Shown one piece after another: positions 30,378-38,112 of a DNA stretch of 64,000 nucleotides. The number at the start of each line of letters is the position of its first letter. Position 1 is the first letter of the stretch. The notes beneath the pieces were generated by a model that saw only the letters and a program-made list of their open reading frames with translations, did not search any database and was not told the DNA's origin. The DNA is taken from assembly GCF_021648885.1 (NCBI RefSeq), contig NZ_JAKJHZ010000001.1, positions 124,001 through 188,000 on the forward strand, read 5' to 3'. A program made the translations under genes and the position numbers. This DNA is from Nocardioides potassii (GTDB taxonomy: Bacteria; Actinomycetota; Actinomycetes; Propionibacteriales; Nocardioidaceae).

Positions 30378-31289
30378 ATGAGTGACGCCGACCAGACCCG
30401 GCAGGACCCGACCGAGCTGCACGACCAGCCCGACACCGAGGGCGAGCAGCTGCCGAAGCCCGGCGACGACGACTCCGTGACGGGGGAGATGGGCGAGAAG
30501 CCCGACCACGGTGAGGAGACGTACGTCGGTCACGACCGGCTGCGTGACCAGGTCGCGGTGATCACCGGCGGCGACTCCGGCATCGGTCGCGCGGTCGCGC
30601 TGGCCTTCTCCCGCGAGGGCGCCGACGTGGTCATCGCCTACCTCGACGGCGAGGACGACGACGCGCACGAGACGGCCCGCATCGTCGAGGACGCGGGCAG
30701 GCGCGCCCTGCTCGTGCCGACCGACCTCGTCGAGGAGGACGCCTGCCGCGCGCTCGTGGACAAGGCCGTCGAGGAGTTCGGTCGGATCGACATCCTGGTC
30801 AACAACGCGGCCTACCAGATGGCGCAGCCCGGCGGCCTGCCCGACATCACCACCGAGCAGCTCGACCGGGTGATGCGGACGAACATCTACGCGATGTTCT
30901 GGCTCTGCAAGTACGCCCTGCCGCACCTGCGGCCGGGATCGTCGATCATCAACACCTCGTCGGTGCAGTCGAGCTCGCCGTCACCGGAGCTGCTCGACTA
31001 CGCGACCACCAAGGCGGGGATCGTGAACTTCACCCGCGGACTGGCGCTGTCGCTCGCCGAGAAGGGCATCCGGGTGAACTCGGTCGCGCCCGGCCCGATC
31101 TGGACGCCGCTCATCCCCGCGACGATGCCGCCGGAGAAGGTCGAGGACTTCGGCAAGCAGACCCCGCTCGGGCGCGCCGGGCAGCCCGCCGAGGTCGCGA
31201 CGGCCTTCGTCTTCCTCGCCTCGCCCGAGTCGAGCTACGTCACCGGTGAGGTGATCGCCGTGACCGGCGGTGGCCCGGTCACCATGTGA
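30378..31289 (+). CDS. short-chain dehydrogenase/reductase (YdaD/YhdF-like)
   Basis: A 303-residue SDR. A hydrophilic N-terminal extension of about 55 residues precedes the NAD(P) motif TGGDSGIGRAVALAF; NNAAYQ, catalytic Ser in INTSSVQSS and YATTKAG (YxxxK) follow. This extended form resembles the general-stress glucose dehydrogenase-like YdaD/YhdF proteins of Bacillus, so a stress-related oxidoreductase is plausible. GGAGG precedes the ATG by 7 bases. The gene ends 23 bases before copy 2 of the 74-bp palindromic element. Confidence 0.9.
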   Translation: MSDADQTRQDPTELHDQPDTEGEQLPKPGDDDSVTGEMGEKPDHGEETYVGHDRLRDQVAVITGGDSGIGRAVALAFSREGADVVIAYLDGEDDDAHETARIVEDAGRRALLVPTDLVEEDACRALVDKAVEEFGRIDILVNNAAYQMAQPGGLPDITTEQLDRVMRTNIYAMFWLCKYALPHLRPGSSIINTSSVQSSSPSPELLDYATTKAGIVNFTRGLALSLAEKGIRVNSVAPGPIWTPLIPATMPPEKVEDFGKQTPLGRAGQPAEVATAFVFLASPESSYVTGEVIAVTGGGPVTM

Positions 31290-31312
31290 CCTCCCGTGGT
31301 CTCCGACCGGCG

Positions 31313-31386
31313 CTGTAACGCCGGGTTACGTGCTGTACCGACTGGCATGCATGAGGGGTGGAACAGCACCTAACCCGGCGTTACAG
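31313..31386. repeat. 74-bp palindromic element, copy 2
   Basis: Same length and the same 16-bp outer arms as copy 1 (31313-31328 and 31371-31386). A 19-base core GTACCGACTGGCATGCATG is also identical; the rest of the right inner arm has diverged, yet a different inner stem GTGCTGT/ACAGCAC (31330-31336 with 31363-31369) preserves a long hairpin. It again lies between convergent genes and provides the TAA stop (31381-31383) of the minus-strand gene. Confidence 0.85.
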
Positions 31387-32205
31387 CGGCGTGGAGGCCC
31401 GCGCGTAGCCCTCGCGGTACGACGGCCTGGTCGGCGCCCAGCCCGTGGCCCGGAGGCGGGCATTGGACAGCCGCTTGCCGTGCCCGTGCGCCGGGTCCGC
31501 AGGCGGCGGGGGAGGCGCACCGAGCCCCTCGGCGAGGTACGACGCCACGTCGCCGAGCTGGGCGGGCTCGTCGTCGGTGCCGAGGTAGACGGCCTCGGGG
31601 GTGGACTCCATCGTGAGCAGGTGGACGACCGCCGCGGCGGCGTCCTCGCGGTGGATGCGGTTGGTCCAGCGGTGGGGGTCGTCGATCCGCCCGTCGCGGA
31701 CCTGGTCGAGCAGCCGCGTGCTCGAGCCGCCGTACAGACCCGAGAGGCGGAGCACCGTGCCGTGCGGGATCCGCGCGTGGAAGGCCTCCTCCGCGGCGAC
31801 CAGCTGGCGTCCGGGACCGTCGCCGGGCGCGGTGGGTCTGTCCTCGTCGTCGAGCGGCGGGGGCCCGTCGTGGCTCGGCATCACCGCGGTTGACGAGACC
31901 AGCACCGCCCGCTCCGGTGGCACCGGCAGTGCATCGAGCGCCCGCGCCATCCCGTCGACGTACGTCGCCCGGTAGGCCTCCTCCGTCCGCGGTCGGGCGG
32001 TCAGCGCCACGACGACGAGGCGCGGGCTCACGTCCGACAGGACCGGCGCGCCAGCGGTCAGGTCGACGGAGCGACCGACGAGCGGGGCGGGCACGCGAGC
32101 GGCGTCGCGGCGCAGCGCGAGCACGGAGTGGCCGAGGTCGGCGAGGCGCAGGCCGACCGCCGAGCCGAGGTCGCCGGCGCCGACGAGGAGGACGTCAGGG
32201 GTCAC
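31381..32205 (-). CDS. NAD(P)-dependent epimerase/dehydratase-like protein
   Basis: A 274-residue atypical extended SDR. The N-terminal nucleotide motif is LLVGAGDLGSAVGLRLADLGH; VLVSSTAVMP is the strand carrying the usual Ser; HREDAAAAVVHLL is a typical late segment. The YxxxK pair is not evident, so catalysis is uncertain; it resembles YeeZ-type proteins. Leaderless GTG start at 32205. The last residues and TAA come from the inserted palindromic element. Confidence 0.8.
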   Translation of the reverse strand: MTPDVLLVGAGDLGSAVGLRLADLGHSVLALRRDAARVPAPLVGRSVDLTAGAPVLSDVSPRLVVVALTARPRTEEAYRATYVDGMARALDALPVPPERAVLVSSTAVMPSHDGPPPLDDEDRPTAPGDGPGRQLVAAEEAFHARIPHGTVLRLSGLYGGSSTRLLDQVRDGRIDDPHRWTNRIHREDAAAAVVHLLTMESTPEAVYLGTDDEPAQLGDVASYLAEGLGAPPPPPADPAHGHGKRLSNARLRATGWAPTRPSYREGYARASTPL

Positions 32206-32211
32206 GCGATG

Positions 32212-32217
32212 ACGGTA
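32212..32217 (-). promoter_or_regulatory. -10 box of the leaderless epimerase-like gene
   Basis: TACCGT on the minus strand ends 6 nt before the GTG at 32205. Confidence 0.5.
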
Positions 32218-32246
32218 CGGCCGAGGCGGAAGGACAGTGATGTCAG

Positions 32247-32277
32247 CAGGGCCGCGCCGGTGCTCGGCGCGGCCCTG
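32247..32277 (-). terminator. hairpin terminator
   Basis: A perfect 12-bp stem (32247-32258 with 32266-32277) and 7-nt loop, 30 bases downstream of the small ORF at 32308-32427 on the minus strand and just upstream of the epimerase-like promoter. Without a transcript arriving from the right its presence would be hard to explain. Confidence 0.65.
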
Positions 32278-32307
32278 GGGCGGATGGTGCGGGACTGAGG
32301 ACCCACC

Positions 32308-32427
32308 TCAGCGATGGACGTCCATGCGGCGGATCGCGATCTCCAGCTGGATGTCGTGGTGGAGCCGGTGTCGTCGGCGCGGCGGCAGGTGGTGGGCGAG
32401 CAGTCGGTGGAGCTGGACGGAGTGCAT
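32308..32427 (-). CDS. possible 39-residue basic small protein
   Basis: ATG at 32427 opens a 39-residue His/Arg-rich frame (MHSVQLHRLLAHHLPPRRRH, then LHHDIQLEIAIRRMDVHR) ending at TGA 32308-32310. A purine-rich AGAGAGAAG lies just upstream and a strong terminator just downstream. The region around it (32206-32532) otherwise has no gene; it is less GC-rich near 32430-32520, as expected for a promoter. It could equally be a small RNA. Confidence 0.35.
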   Translation of the reverse strand: MHSVQLHRLLAHHLPPRRRHRLHHDIQLEIAIRRMDVHR

Positions 32428-32532
32428 CTGCTTCTCTCTCTGTGCGGGACGACCCCGGTGGCCGCCACGAGAAAGATGCCCGGGCCCGCTTGCGGCTCTC
32501 TTGTGTCCGACTTGGGGGCGTTCCTCGCCCGG

Positions 32533-33480
32533 CTACCCGACCACCACGCGGCCCAGGAACTCCTCCACCTCCGCGAAAGTCGGGGCCGACTCCGGGCCGC
32601 GTCGGGTCACCTTGATCGCGGCGGCCGCGTTGGCGCGCCGGCAGCCGTCGACCCACGGCGTACCGGCCGCGACCTCGGCCAGCAGCGCGCCGGTGTGGGT
32701 GTCGCCCGCGCCGTTGGTGTCGACCGGCGTCTGCGGGAACCCGGCGACGTACGTCGTCTCGCCACCCACGTGCACGGCGCAACCCTCCGGCCCGTCGCGC
32801 ACGATGGCGACCGCGTCGCCGCGCAGCAGGGGAGCGATCGCGGTCGTCAGCTCGGCGAGGTCGGTCGGCGGCTCCTGCCCGACGGCCCGCAGGATCGCCT
32901 CGGCCTCCTCGGCGTTGCTCGACCAGACATCAGTGAGCTCAAGCATGGCCGCGCGCACGTGCTCGCTGAGGCCGGCGAACGCCGCCCCCGGGTCCAGTAC
33001 GACGACCACGCCGGCGTCGAGCGTCGGCAACCACGCGAGGAGCGGCTCGCCAGTGGCGGCGAGGGCGAGGGAGAAGCCGGTCACACAGACCAGGTCGCCG
33101 GCCCGCGGCGCGGACGTGGCGAGCGACTCGACGGAGATCCGGCGCTCCGCGCCGAGCGTCGTGACGAAGGTGCGCTCGGCGCTCGGCTCGACCATCACCA
33201 CGCAGATGCCGGTGTCGAGGTCGGGCACGGGGTCTGCGGACGCGGCGATGCCCTCCCGGGCGAGGGCCGCGCGGATCAGGTCACCGTGGGGACCCGTGCC
33301 GATCGCCCCGGCCTGGACGCACTCCGCGCCGAACCGCGCCGCCGCGACGAGGACCGTCACCGCACCGCCGGCGTAGTCGGTGGCCGAGGTCGCCATGACG
33401 TTCTGCCCGCGGGCCGGCAGGTCGGGCACCTCGACGACGACGTCGACCAGCGCCTGGCCGGTGTGGATGACGCGGCTCAC
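32533..33480 (-). CDS. PfkB family carbohydrate/nucleoside kinase
   Basis: A 315-residue ribokinase-type enzyme. It has the N-terminal GxVxD-like start (IHTGQALVDVVVEVP), YAGGAVTVLVAAARFG in place of the usual GGxxxN, and the catalytic PfkB signature DTNGAGDTHTGAL whose Asp is the base. The substrate, a sugar or nucleoside, is not clear. The GTG start overlaps the stop of the isochorismatase-like gene in GTGA, so the two are translationally coupled; a hydrolase of the nicotinamidase type with a ribokinase-like enzyme could suggest nicotinamide or ribonucleoside salvage, an inference only. Confidence 0.88.
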   Translation of the reverse strand: MSRVIHTGQALVDVVVEVPDLPARGQNVMATSATDYAGGAVTVLVAAARFGAECVQAGAIGTGPHGDLIRAALAREGIAASADPVPDLDTGICVVMVEPSAERTFVTTLGAERRISVESLATSAPRAGDLVCVTGFSLALAATGEPLLAWLPTLDAGVVVVLDPGAAFAGLSEHVRAAMLELTDVWSSNAEEAEAILRAVGQEPPTDLAELTTAIAPLLRGDAVAIVRDGPEGCAVHVGGETTYVAGFPQTPVDTNGAGDTHTGALLAEVAAGTPWVDGCRRANAAAAIKVTRRGPESAPTFAEVEEFLGRVVVG

Positions 33481-34022
33481 CTCGCGAGCACCTCGGCAGT
33501 GGTGGCCAGCGTGATCTGGGGCGGGTAGAGGGCCATCACGTCGAGGGCTGAGCGGTGGTTCTCGGGGGTCGAGCCGGCGCAGGCGTCGATGACGACCGTC
33601 AGGGTTGCGCCCGCGTCGGCGGCCGCAAGTGCGGTCGAGACGACGCAGCAGTCGGTCGAGACGCCGGCAAGCACGAGGTGCGGCACCGGTCCGGTGACCG
33701 CCTCGAGCGCCGGACCCCACTTGCCGAAGGTCGGCACCGAGACGACCTCGGACCCGACGCCCTCCATCTCCGGGACGATCGACAGCAGCGGGTCACCGTC
33801 CGGCACGTCGGCGAAGGGCCAGGCCTGCATGTAGGCCGCCCAGCTGCCCCGCGGGTCGGGCGCGGGCACCCAGCGGGTGACGACGGTGCGCTCGCCGGCT
33901 GCGGCAGCGAGACGTCGTACGGGCTCCACGATGTCGGGGAACATCGGCGAGCCCCACTGGCTGTCGGGCGAGGCGAAGATCCGCTGCGGGTCGATGACGA
34001 CGAGCCAGGCGTCGGGATGCAT
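33477..34022 (-). CDS. isochorismatase-family cysteine hydrolase
   Basis: A 181-residue hydrolase with the complete catalytic triad of the nicotinamidase/isochorismatase family: D11 in VIDPQ, K101 in TFGKWG and Cys126 in AGVSTDCCV. Likely an amidase acting on nicotinamide, a ureido compound or a similar small amide. First gene of a two-gene operon with the PfkB kinase. A CAGGCT box 6 nt before the ATG may serve a leaderless transcript. Confidence 0.88.
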   Translation of the reverse strand: MHPDAWLVVIDPQRIFASPDSQWGSPMFPDIVEPVRRLAAAAGERTVVTRWVPAPDPRGSWAAYMQAWPFADVPDGDPLLSIVPEMEGVGSEVVSVPTFGKWGPALEAVTGPVPHLVLAGVSTDCCVVSTALAAADAGATLTVVIDACAGSTPENHRSALDVMALYPPQITLATTAEVLAR

Positions 34023-34172
34023 GGCGCCAGCCTGTCAGAACCTCGGCCGGGTCGTCCTCGCCCGCCGGGACGACGTACTTCGTGGCCGAGTCCTACGGTT
34101 CAGAGCCAAGATCTCGGCTGACAACCGTTGCGGTCACCGGACATCCGGTGACTCCAGATGAGCGCCCACAGG

Positions 34173-34212
34173 CGTCAGCGGCCACCGGTCCCCCGACCGG
34201 CAGCCGCTGACG
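34173..34212 (-). terminator. hairpin terminator after the ABC transporter operon
   Basis: Nested stems: 10 bp (34173-34182 with 34203-34212) and 6 bp (34185-34190 with 34195-34200) around CCCC, 17 bases past the permease stop. The flanking stretch 34023-34172 holds no recognised feature. Confidence 0.7.
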
Positions 34213-34229
34213 AGCACGAGGGAAGGTGG

Positions 34230-35057
34230 CTACTTCACCTCGGCACGCAGGACGGCGCGCAGCCCGAGGGCCAGCGGGATCCAGAGCCAGACCAGCGTGG
34301 TGACGCCGAGCTGCTGCCAGTTCTCGGCGGTCATGCTGTTGTCGAAGAGCCGGGTGATCGCGAAGTTCACGTCCACCCAGGGCTGCAGGTCGCGGAACCA
34401 TCCCTGGAAGGCGGCCAGCGCCGCGAACGCGCCGGGCAGCACGAGGGAGTAGACGAAGTAGGCGACGACCGCGGCGGGGGAGCTGCGGAAGACCACGCCG
34501 AGCATGAAGCCCATCAGCATGCCCAGGATGTTGGCCAGCACGATGTAGCCGAAGGACTGCACGCCGATGTTCCACACCGGGTCGAGACCGGCGATCGCCG
34601 CGCCGACCACGTTGCCCACCGCGCCGACGGCGAGCGCGACCACCATCGACACCACGCCGATGGCGAGCGTCACGAGCACCTTGGCCGTGATCACCCGCCC
34701 GCGCCACGGCACGAGGGTGTACGTCGTCAGGCCGGTGCGCTGGCTGTACTCGCTCGTGATCGAGAGGATCGCGATGATCGGCAGCACCACCGAGAGCGGC
34801 ATGCCGATCGCGGTGGAGAAGAACTCCTGGTTGATCACCTCGTCGGGTGCCCACGCGATCACGGCCGCGGAGGCGAGCACCGCGACGATGGCGACGCTGG
34901 CCATCAGCCAGAACCCGGCGCGGGTGTCGAACATCTTGCGCAGCTCGACCTTCGCGAGGCGGCTCATCGGGATCGGCCGGACCTCATGGCGGGCCGCGGG
35001 CGCGGTGGGCACCTGGGGTACGACGGAGGGGGTCGGGGTCTGGGTGGCGGTGCTCAT
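34230..35057 (-). CDS. ABC transporter permease (ABC-2 type)
   Basis: A 275-residue membrane protein with about six transmembrane segments after a Thr/Pro/Ala-rich cytoplasmic N-terminus (1-35). RLAKVELRKMFDTRAGFWL and SEYSQRTGLTTYTLVPWRGRV are typical of ABC-2/NosY-like export permeases, in which the first helix is preceded by an ExRK motif. Partner of the ATPase encoded immediately upstream; ATG overlaps the ATPase stop in ATGA. The exported substrate is unknown (drug, lipid or peptide). Confidence 0.9.
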   Translation of the reverse strand: MSTATQTPTPSVVPQVPTAPAARHEVRPIPMSRLAKVELRKMFDTRAGFWLMASVAIVAVLASAAVIAWAPDEVINQEFFSTAIGMPLSVVLPIIAILSITSEYSQRTGLTTYTLVPWRGRVITAKVLVTLAIGVVSMVVALAVGAVGNVVGAAIAGLDPVWNIGVQSFGYIVLANILGMLMGFMLGVVFRSSPAAVVAYFVYSLVLPGAFAALAAFQGWFRDLQPWVDVNFAITRLFDNSMTAENWQQLGVTTLVWLWIPLALGLRAVLRAEVK

Positions 35058-35959
35058 GCTGCTGCTCCTTCGCGGGCGGTCTCGGCGGTGAGCTGGAGGA
35101 ACATCTCCTCGAGGCCGGCGCCGTCGGCGGCGCGCAGCTCGCGCAGGACGACGCCGGCACGGTGTGCCGCCTCGCCCACGAGCTCGGGGTCGGCGTCGAC
35201 GCGCAGGCCGCCGTCGATCGGGGTGGTGACGACCGATGCCTCGTGCAGCGCACGGGCGAGGCGGTCGAGGTGGGAGGGATCGGACGTGCGCACGAGGGTG
35301 CCGGCCGACGCGAGCAGCTCGGCCTTGCTGCCCTGGGCCACGATGCGGCCCTGGCCGATGACGACGATGTCGTCGGCGATGACCTCGATCTCGTGGAGCA
35401 GGTGCGAGGAGAGCAGCACGGTGCCGCCCTGGTCGGCGAACCCGCGCAGCAGGTCGCGCATCCACCGGATGCCGGCGGGGTCGAGGCCGTTGGCCGGCTC
35501 GTCGAGGATGAGGACCTCCGGGTCGCCGATGAGGGCGGTCGCGATCCCGAGGCGCTGGCGCATGCCGAGGGAGTAGTCGCGCACCCGGCGGCCGGCCTCG
35601 TCCTCGGTGAGGCCGACGCGGGCGAGGGTCTCGGCGACGCGCGTGCGGGACAGGCCCATCGTCTGCTGGGCGATGGTGAGGATCTCGCGGCCGGTGCGGC
35701 CGGCGTGCTGGGCCGAGGCGTCCAGCAGGACGCCGACCTCGAGGCCGGGGTTGACGAGCTCGCGGTAGTCGCGGCCGGTGACGGTGACCCGGCCGGAGGT
35801 GGCGCGGGTGAGGCCGACCATGACGCGCATGGTGGTGGACTTGCCGGCGCCGTTGGGGCCGAGGAAGCCGGTGACCCGGCCCGTCGCGGCCGTGAACGAC
35901 ACGTGGTCGACGGCCGTGAAGGAGCCGTACTGCTTGGTGAGGGACTCGACGCTGATCAT
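35054..35959 (-). CDS. ABC transporter ATP-binding protein
   Basis: A 301-residue ATPase subunit. Walker A is GPNGAGKST (34-42), the signature is YSLGMRQRLGIATAL, Walker B VLILDEPANGLDP, and the switch His is in LLSSHLLHE. The DrrA/CcmA-like layout with a C-terminal extension (about 215-301) is that of ABC-2 exporters. ATG at 35959 is chosen since the sequence before it is not conserved-looking. First gene of the two-gene exporter operon. It is divergent from the membrane protein gene at 36115. Confidence 0.93.
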   Translation of the reverse strand: MISVESLTKQYGSFTAVDHVSFTAATGRVTGFLGPNGAGKSTTMRVMVGLTRATSGRVTVTGRDYRELVNPGLEVGVLLDASAQHAGRTGREILTIAQQTMGLSRTRVAETLARVGLTEDEAGRRVRDYSLGMRQRLGIATALIGDPEVLILDEPANGLDPAGIRWMRDLLRGFADQGGTVLLSSHLLHEIEVIADDIVVIGQGRIVAQGSKAELLASAGTLVRTSDPSHLDRLARALHEASVVTTPIDGGLRVDADPELVGEAAHRAGVVLRELRAADGAGLEEMFLQLTAETAREGAAA

Positions 35960-36114
35960 GCGTCGAGCCTCGCGGGGGCGGGCACCCGCGCACATCGGGG
36001 AAGGTGCCGAGTCGTCCCCCGAGACCGACCCTGAGAAGACCCCGGGGCCGGCCGTACGACGGCGGGTGCGCACCGGTGCGGGCCGGCTTGGGGCGGTCCG
36101 GGGAGAATGGTCCC

Positions 36115-37167
36115 GTGAGCAAGCCCACCGAGCAGCGTCCGCCTCAGGTCACCCTGGCGTCGGGGATCGTCGTGTTCTCGTCGGTCGTGGTGCTGCTCAC
36201 CGTCTGGGACCGGCTCTCGACCCTGCGCTCGCTCGACACCCAGGAGGCGATCAGGGACGCGTTGGCGCAGCCCCCGTTCTCGGGCTTCGGCCTCGACGTG
36301 CAGTCGGCGTCGGACCTGCTCCGGTGGGTCATGGCCGCGGTCGCGGTGGCAGCGTGCGCGACCGCCATCCTCGGGTGGTACGTCCGCAAGCCGGACCGGT
36401 CCGCGCGCCTCGGCCTGTCGATCTTCGCGGTGCCGGTGTTCGTCGGCGGCCTCACGGTCGGCGGCCTGGCCGGCTCGTTCGTCGCCGCCGGCGCCGCCAT
36501 GCTGTGGCTCTCGCCCGGTCGGGAATGGTTCGCCACCGGGAGGTGGACGCCCCCGGACCCGCGGTCCGAGTCCTCGACCCGCGACGTCGCCCCGCGTCGT
36601 ACGCCGTTCCCCTCGGCGCCGCCGCAGCAGCGACCGGCCACCCAGCTGCCGCCGCACCCGCACCACCCGACCCACGCGCCGCACGCGCCGGGGTGGCAGC
36701 CCCAACGGCACGACCTCCACCGGGCAGGGCCCCACTCCAGGCCTGCCGCGATGGTGGCGGCGTTCGTCATCACCGTCGTGATGGCCGGCGGGCTCCTCAC
36801 GATGTCGCTGCTCTGGGTGGCGATCGCCGGACTCTCGCCGGAGTTCCTGCGCAGCGTGATGGCGCAGCAGCCCGAGCTCTTCGACGAGGGCGTCGGCTTC
36901 GAGCAGGTGCGCGACACCGTGCTCGCCTTCGCCAGCGGGTTCATCGTCTGGTGCCTCGCCGCCCTCGTCCTCGCCGGCTTCGCGATGGCGCGCCGCGACT
37001 GGGCGCGGCGCGGCCTGACGGCGATCGCCGCGCTGAGCGCCGTCGGGTGCCTGTTCTTCGTCCTCGACACCGTGCTCGTCGTCCTCCCCGCGATGGCCGC
37101 GGTGGCGACGGTCGTCTGCCTGCGACGGGTCGAGGTCCGCCGCTGGTTCGAGCTCGGGTCGCGCTGA
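36115..37167 (+). CDS. hypothetical integral membrane protein
   Basis: A 350-residue membrane protein of unknown function. Hydrophobic segments appear near residues 15-32, 68-88, 100-128, then, after a Pro/His-rich cytoplasmic loop (about 140-210, with HPHHPTHAPHAPG), near 215-240, 270-295 and 305-330: about six to seven helices. GGGGAGA precedes the GTG start. No catalytic motif is visible. It is followed, 45 bases on, by another membrane protein with repeat tails, with which it may be cotranscribed. Confidence 0.7.
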   Translation: MSKPTEQRPPQVTLASGIVVFSSVVVLLTVWDRLSTLRSLDTQEAIRDALAQPPFSGFGLDVQSASDLLRWVMAAVAVAACATAILGWYVRKPDRSARLGLSIFAVPVFVGGLTVGGLAGSFVAAGAAMLWLSPGREWFATGRWTPPDPRSESSTRDVAPRRTPFPSAPPQQRPATQLPPHPHHPTHAPHAPGWQPQRHDLHRAGPHSRPAAMVAAFVITVVMAGGLLTMSLLWVAIAGLSPEFLRSVMAQQPELFDEGVGFEQVRDTVLAFASGFIVWCLAALVLAGFAMARRDWARRGLTAIAALSAVGCLFFVLDTVLVVLPAMAAVATVVCLRRVEVRRWFELGSR

Positions 37168-37212
37168 GCCTGCTCACCGGTCCGGGGTTGCCCGACATGG
37201 TGGAATACGCCC

Positions 37213-38103
37213 ATGAGCAACGAGGACCCGGGTCCGACGCACACGCCCTACGGCCAGCCGTCCGGGCAGCCGGACCCCTACGGCCAACCGCCCTCGGGCG
37301 AGCCGTACCCCTACGGCCAGCAGCAGTACGGCCAGTACGGCCAGTACGGCCAGTACGGCCAGCCGGCCGTCGACCGCCGTCCCGGCACCGTGACCGCGGC
37401 GGCCTGGATCACCATCGTCTTCTCCGCGATCGTCGCTGCGATCTTCGGCTTCACCACGCTCGCGCTGGTCGTGGCCCGCGACCAGGTGATCACCGAGATG
37501 GAGCGCGTGCCGGAGTTCCAGGACGCGAACATCGACGCGGACGCCGCGGTCGGGGTGCTGGTCGCGGTGATGCTAGGCCTCGTGGTGTGGTCGGTGATCG
37601 CGATCGTGCTCGCGGTCTTCGTGATGAAGCGCTCCAACGTCGCGCGCATCCTCCTGGTCATCTCGGCCAGCGTGACCGCCCTGCTGTCGCTGCTCGGGAT
37701 CACCGGGGGCGTCACGATCGTGACCCTCATCGCCGCCATCGCGACGATCGTGATGCTCTTCGCCGGCGGCGCCGGCGCGTGGTTCAACGGCACGGGCGGC
37801 AGCTACGCGCAGCAGTACCCGAGCCCGGGCCAGTACGGCGCCCCGAATCCGTACGGCGCCCCCTACGGGCAGGCGCCGTCGGGCCCGCAGTACCCGACCT
37901 CGTCCACCAGCCCGTCCGGCGACAACACTTACGGCCAGTCGGACCCCTACGGCCAGCAGCAGCCCCCGCCGAGCCAGAATCCCTACGGCCAGACGGACCC
38001 CTACGGCCAGCAGCCGCCGCCGAGCGAGAACCCCTACGGCCAGCCGCCCGCGGACGGCCAGGGCGGGTCGGAGCACCCGCCGAAGGACTACCCCGGGCGC
38101 TAG
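37213..38103 (+). CDS. membrane protein with PYGQ-rich tails
   Basis: A 296-residue protein. The N-terminal 55 residues and the C-terminal 105 are disordered and built of PYGQ/QYGQ repeats rich in Pro, Gly, Tyr and Gln; between them lie about four hydrophobic helices (AAWITIVFSAIVAAIFGFTT, VLVAVMLGLVVWSVIAIVLAV and others). Low-complexity Tyr/Gly/Gln tails of this kind are frequent in actinobacterial membrane proteins and may promote self-association. Function unknown. ATG at 37213 is preceded by GGTGGAA. Confidence 0.75.
   Translation: MSNEDPGPTHTPYGQPSGQPDPYGQPPSGEPYPYGQQQYGQYGQYGQYGQPAVDRRPGTVTAAAWITIVFSAIVAAIFGFTTLALVVARDQVITEMERVPEFQDANIDADAAVGVLVAVMLGLVVWSVIAIVLAVFVMKRSNVARILLVISASVTALLSLLGITGGVTIVTLIAAIATIVMLFAGGAGAWFNGTGGSYAQQYPSPGQYGAPNPYGAPYGQAPSGPQYPTSSTSPSGDNTYGQSDPYGQQQPPPSQNPYGQTDPYGQQPPPSENPYGQPPADGQGGSEHPPKDYPGR
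37324..37359 (+). repeat. four 9-bp tandem repeats (QYG)
   Basis: CAGTACGGC occurs four times head to tail within the N-terminal tail of the PYGQ protein; in-frame copy changes would alter tail length only. Confidence 0.85.
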
Positions 38104-38112
38104 GCCCGGGTC

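Noticed and set aside
32202..32468. 88-codon minus-strand frame in the region after the epimerase-like gene
   Set aside because: It spans the terminator hairpin and the leaderless promoter, and its translation is Ser/Arg/Thr-rich without structure.
33599..33796. 65-codon minus frame within the isochorismatase-like gene
   Set aside because: Shadow of a gene with an intact catalytic triad in another frame.
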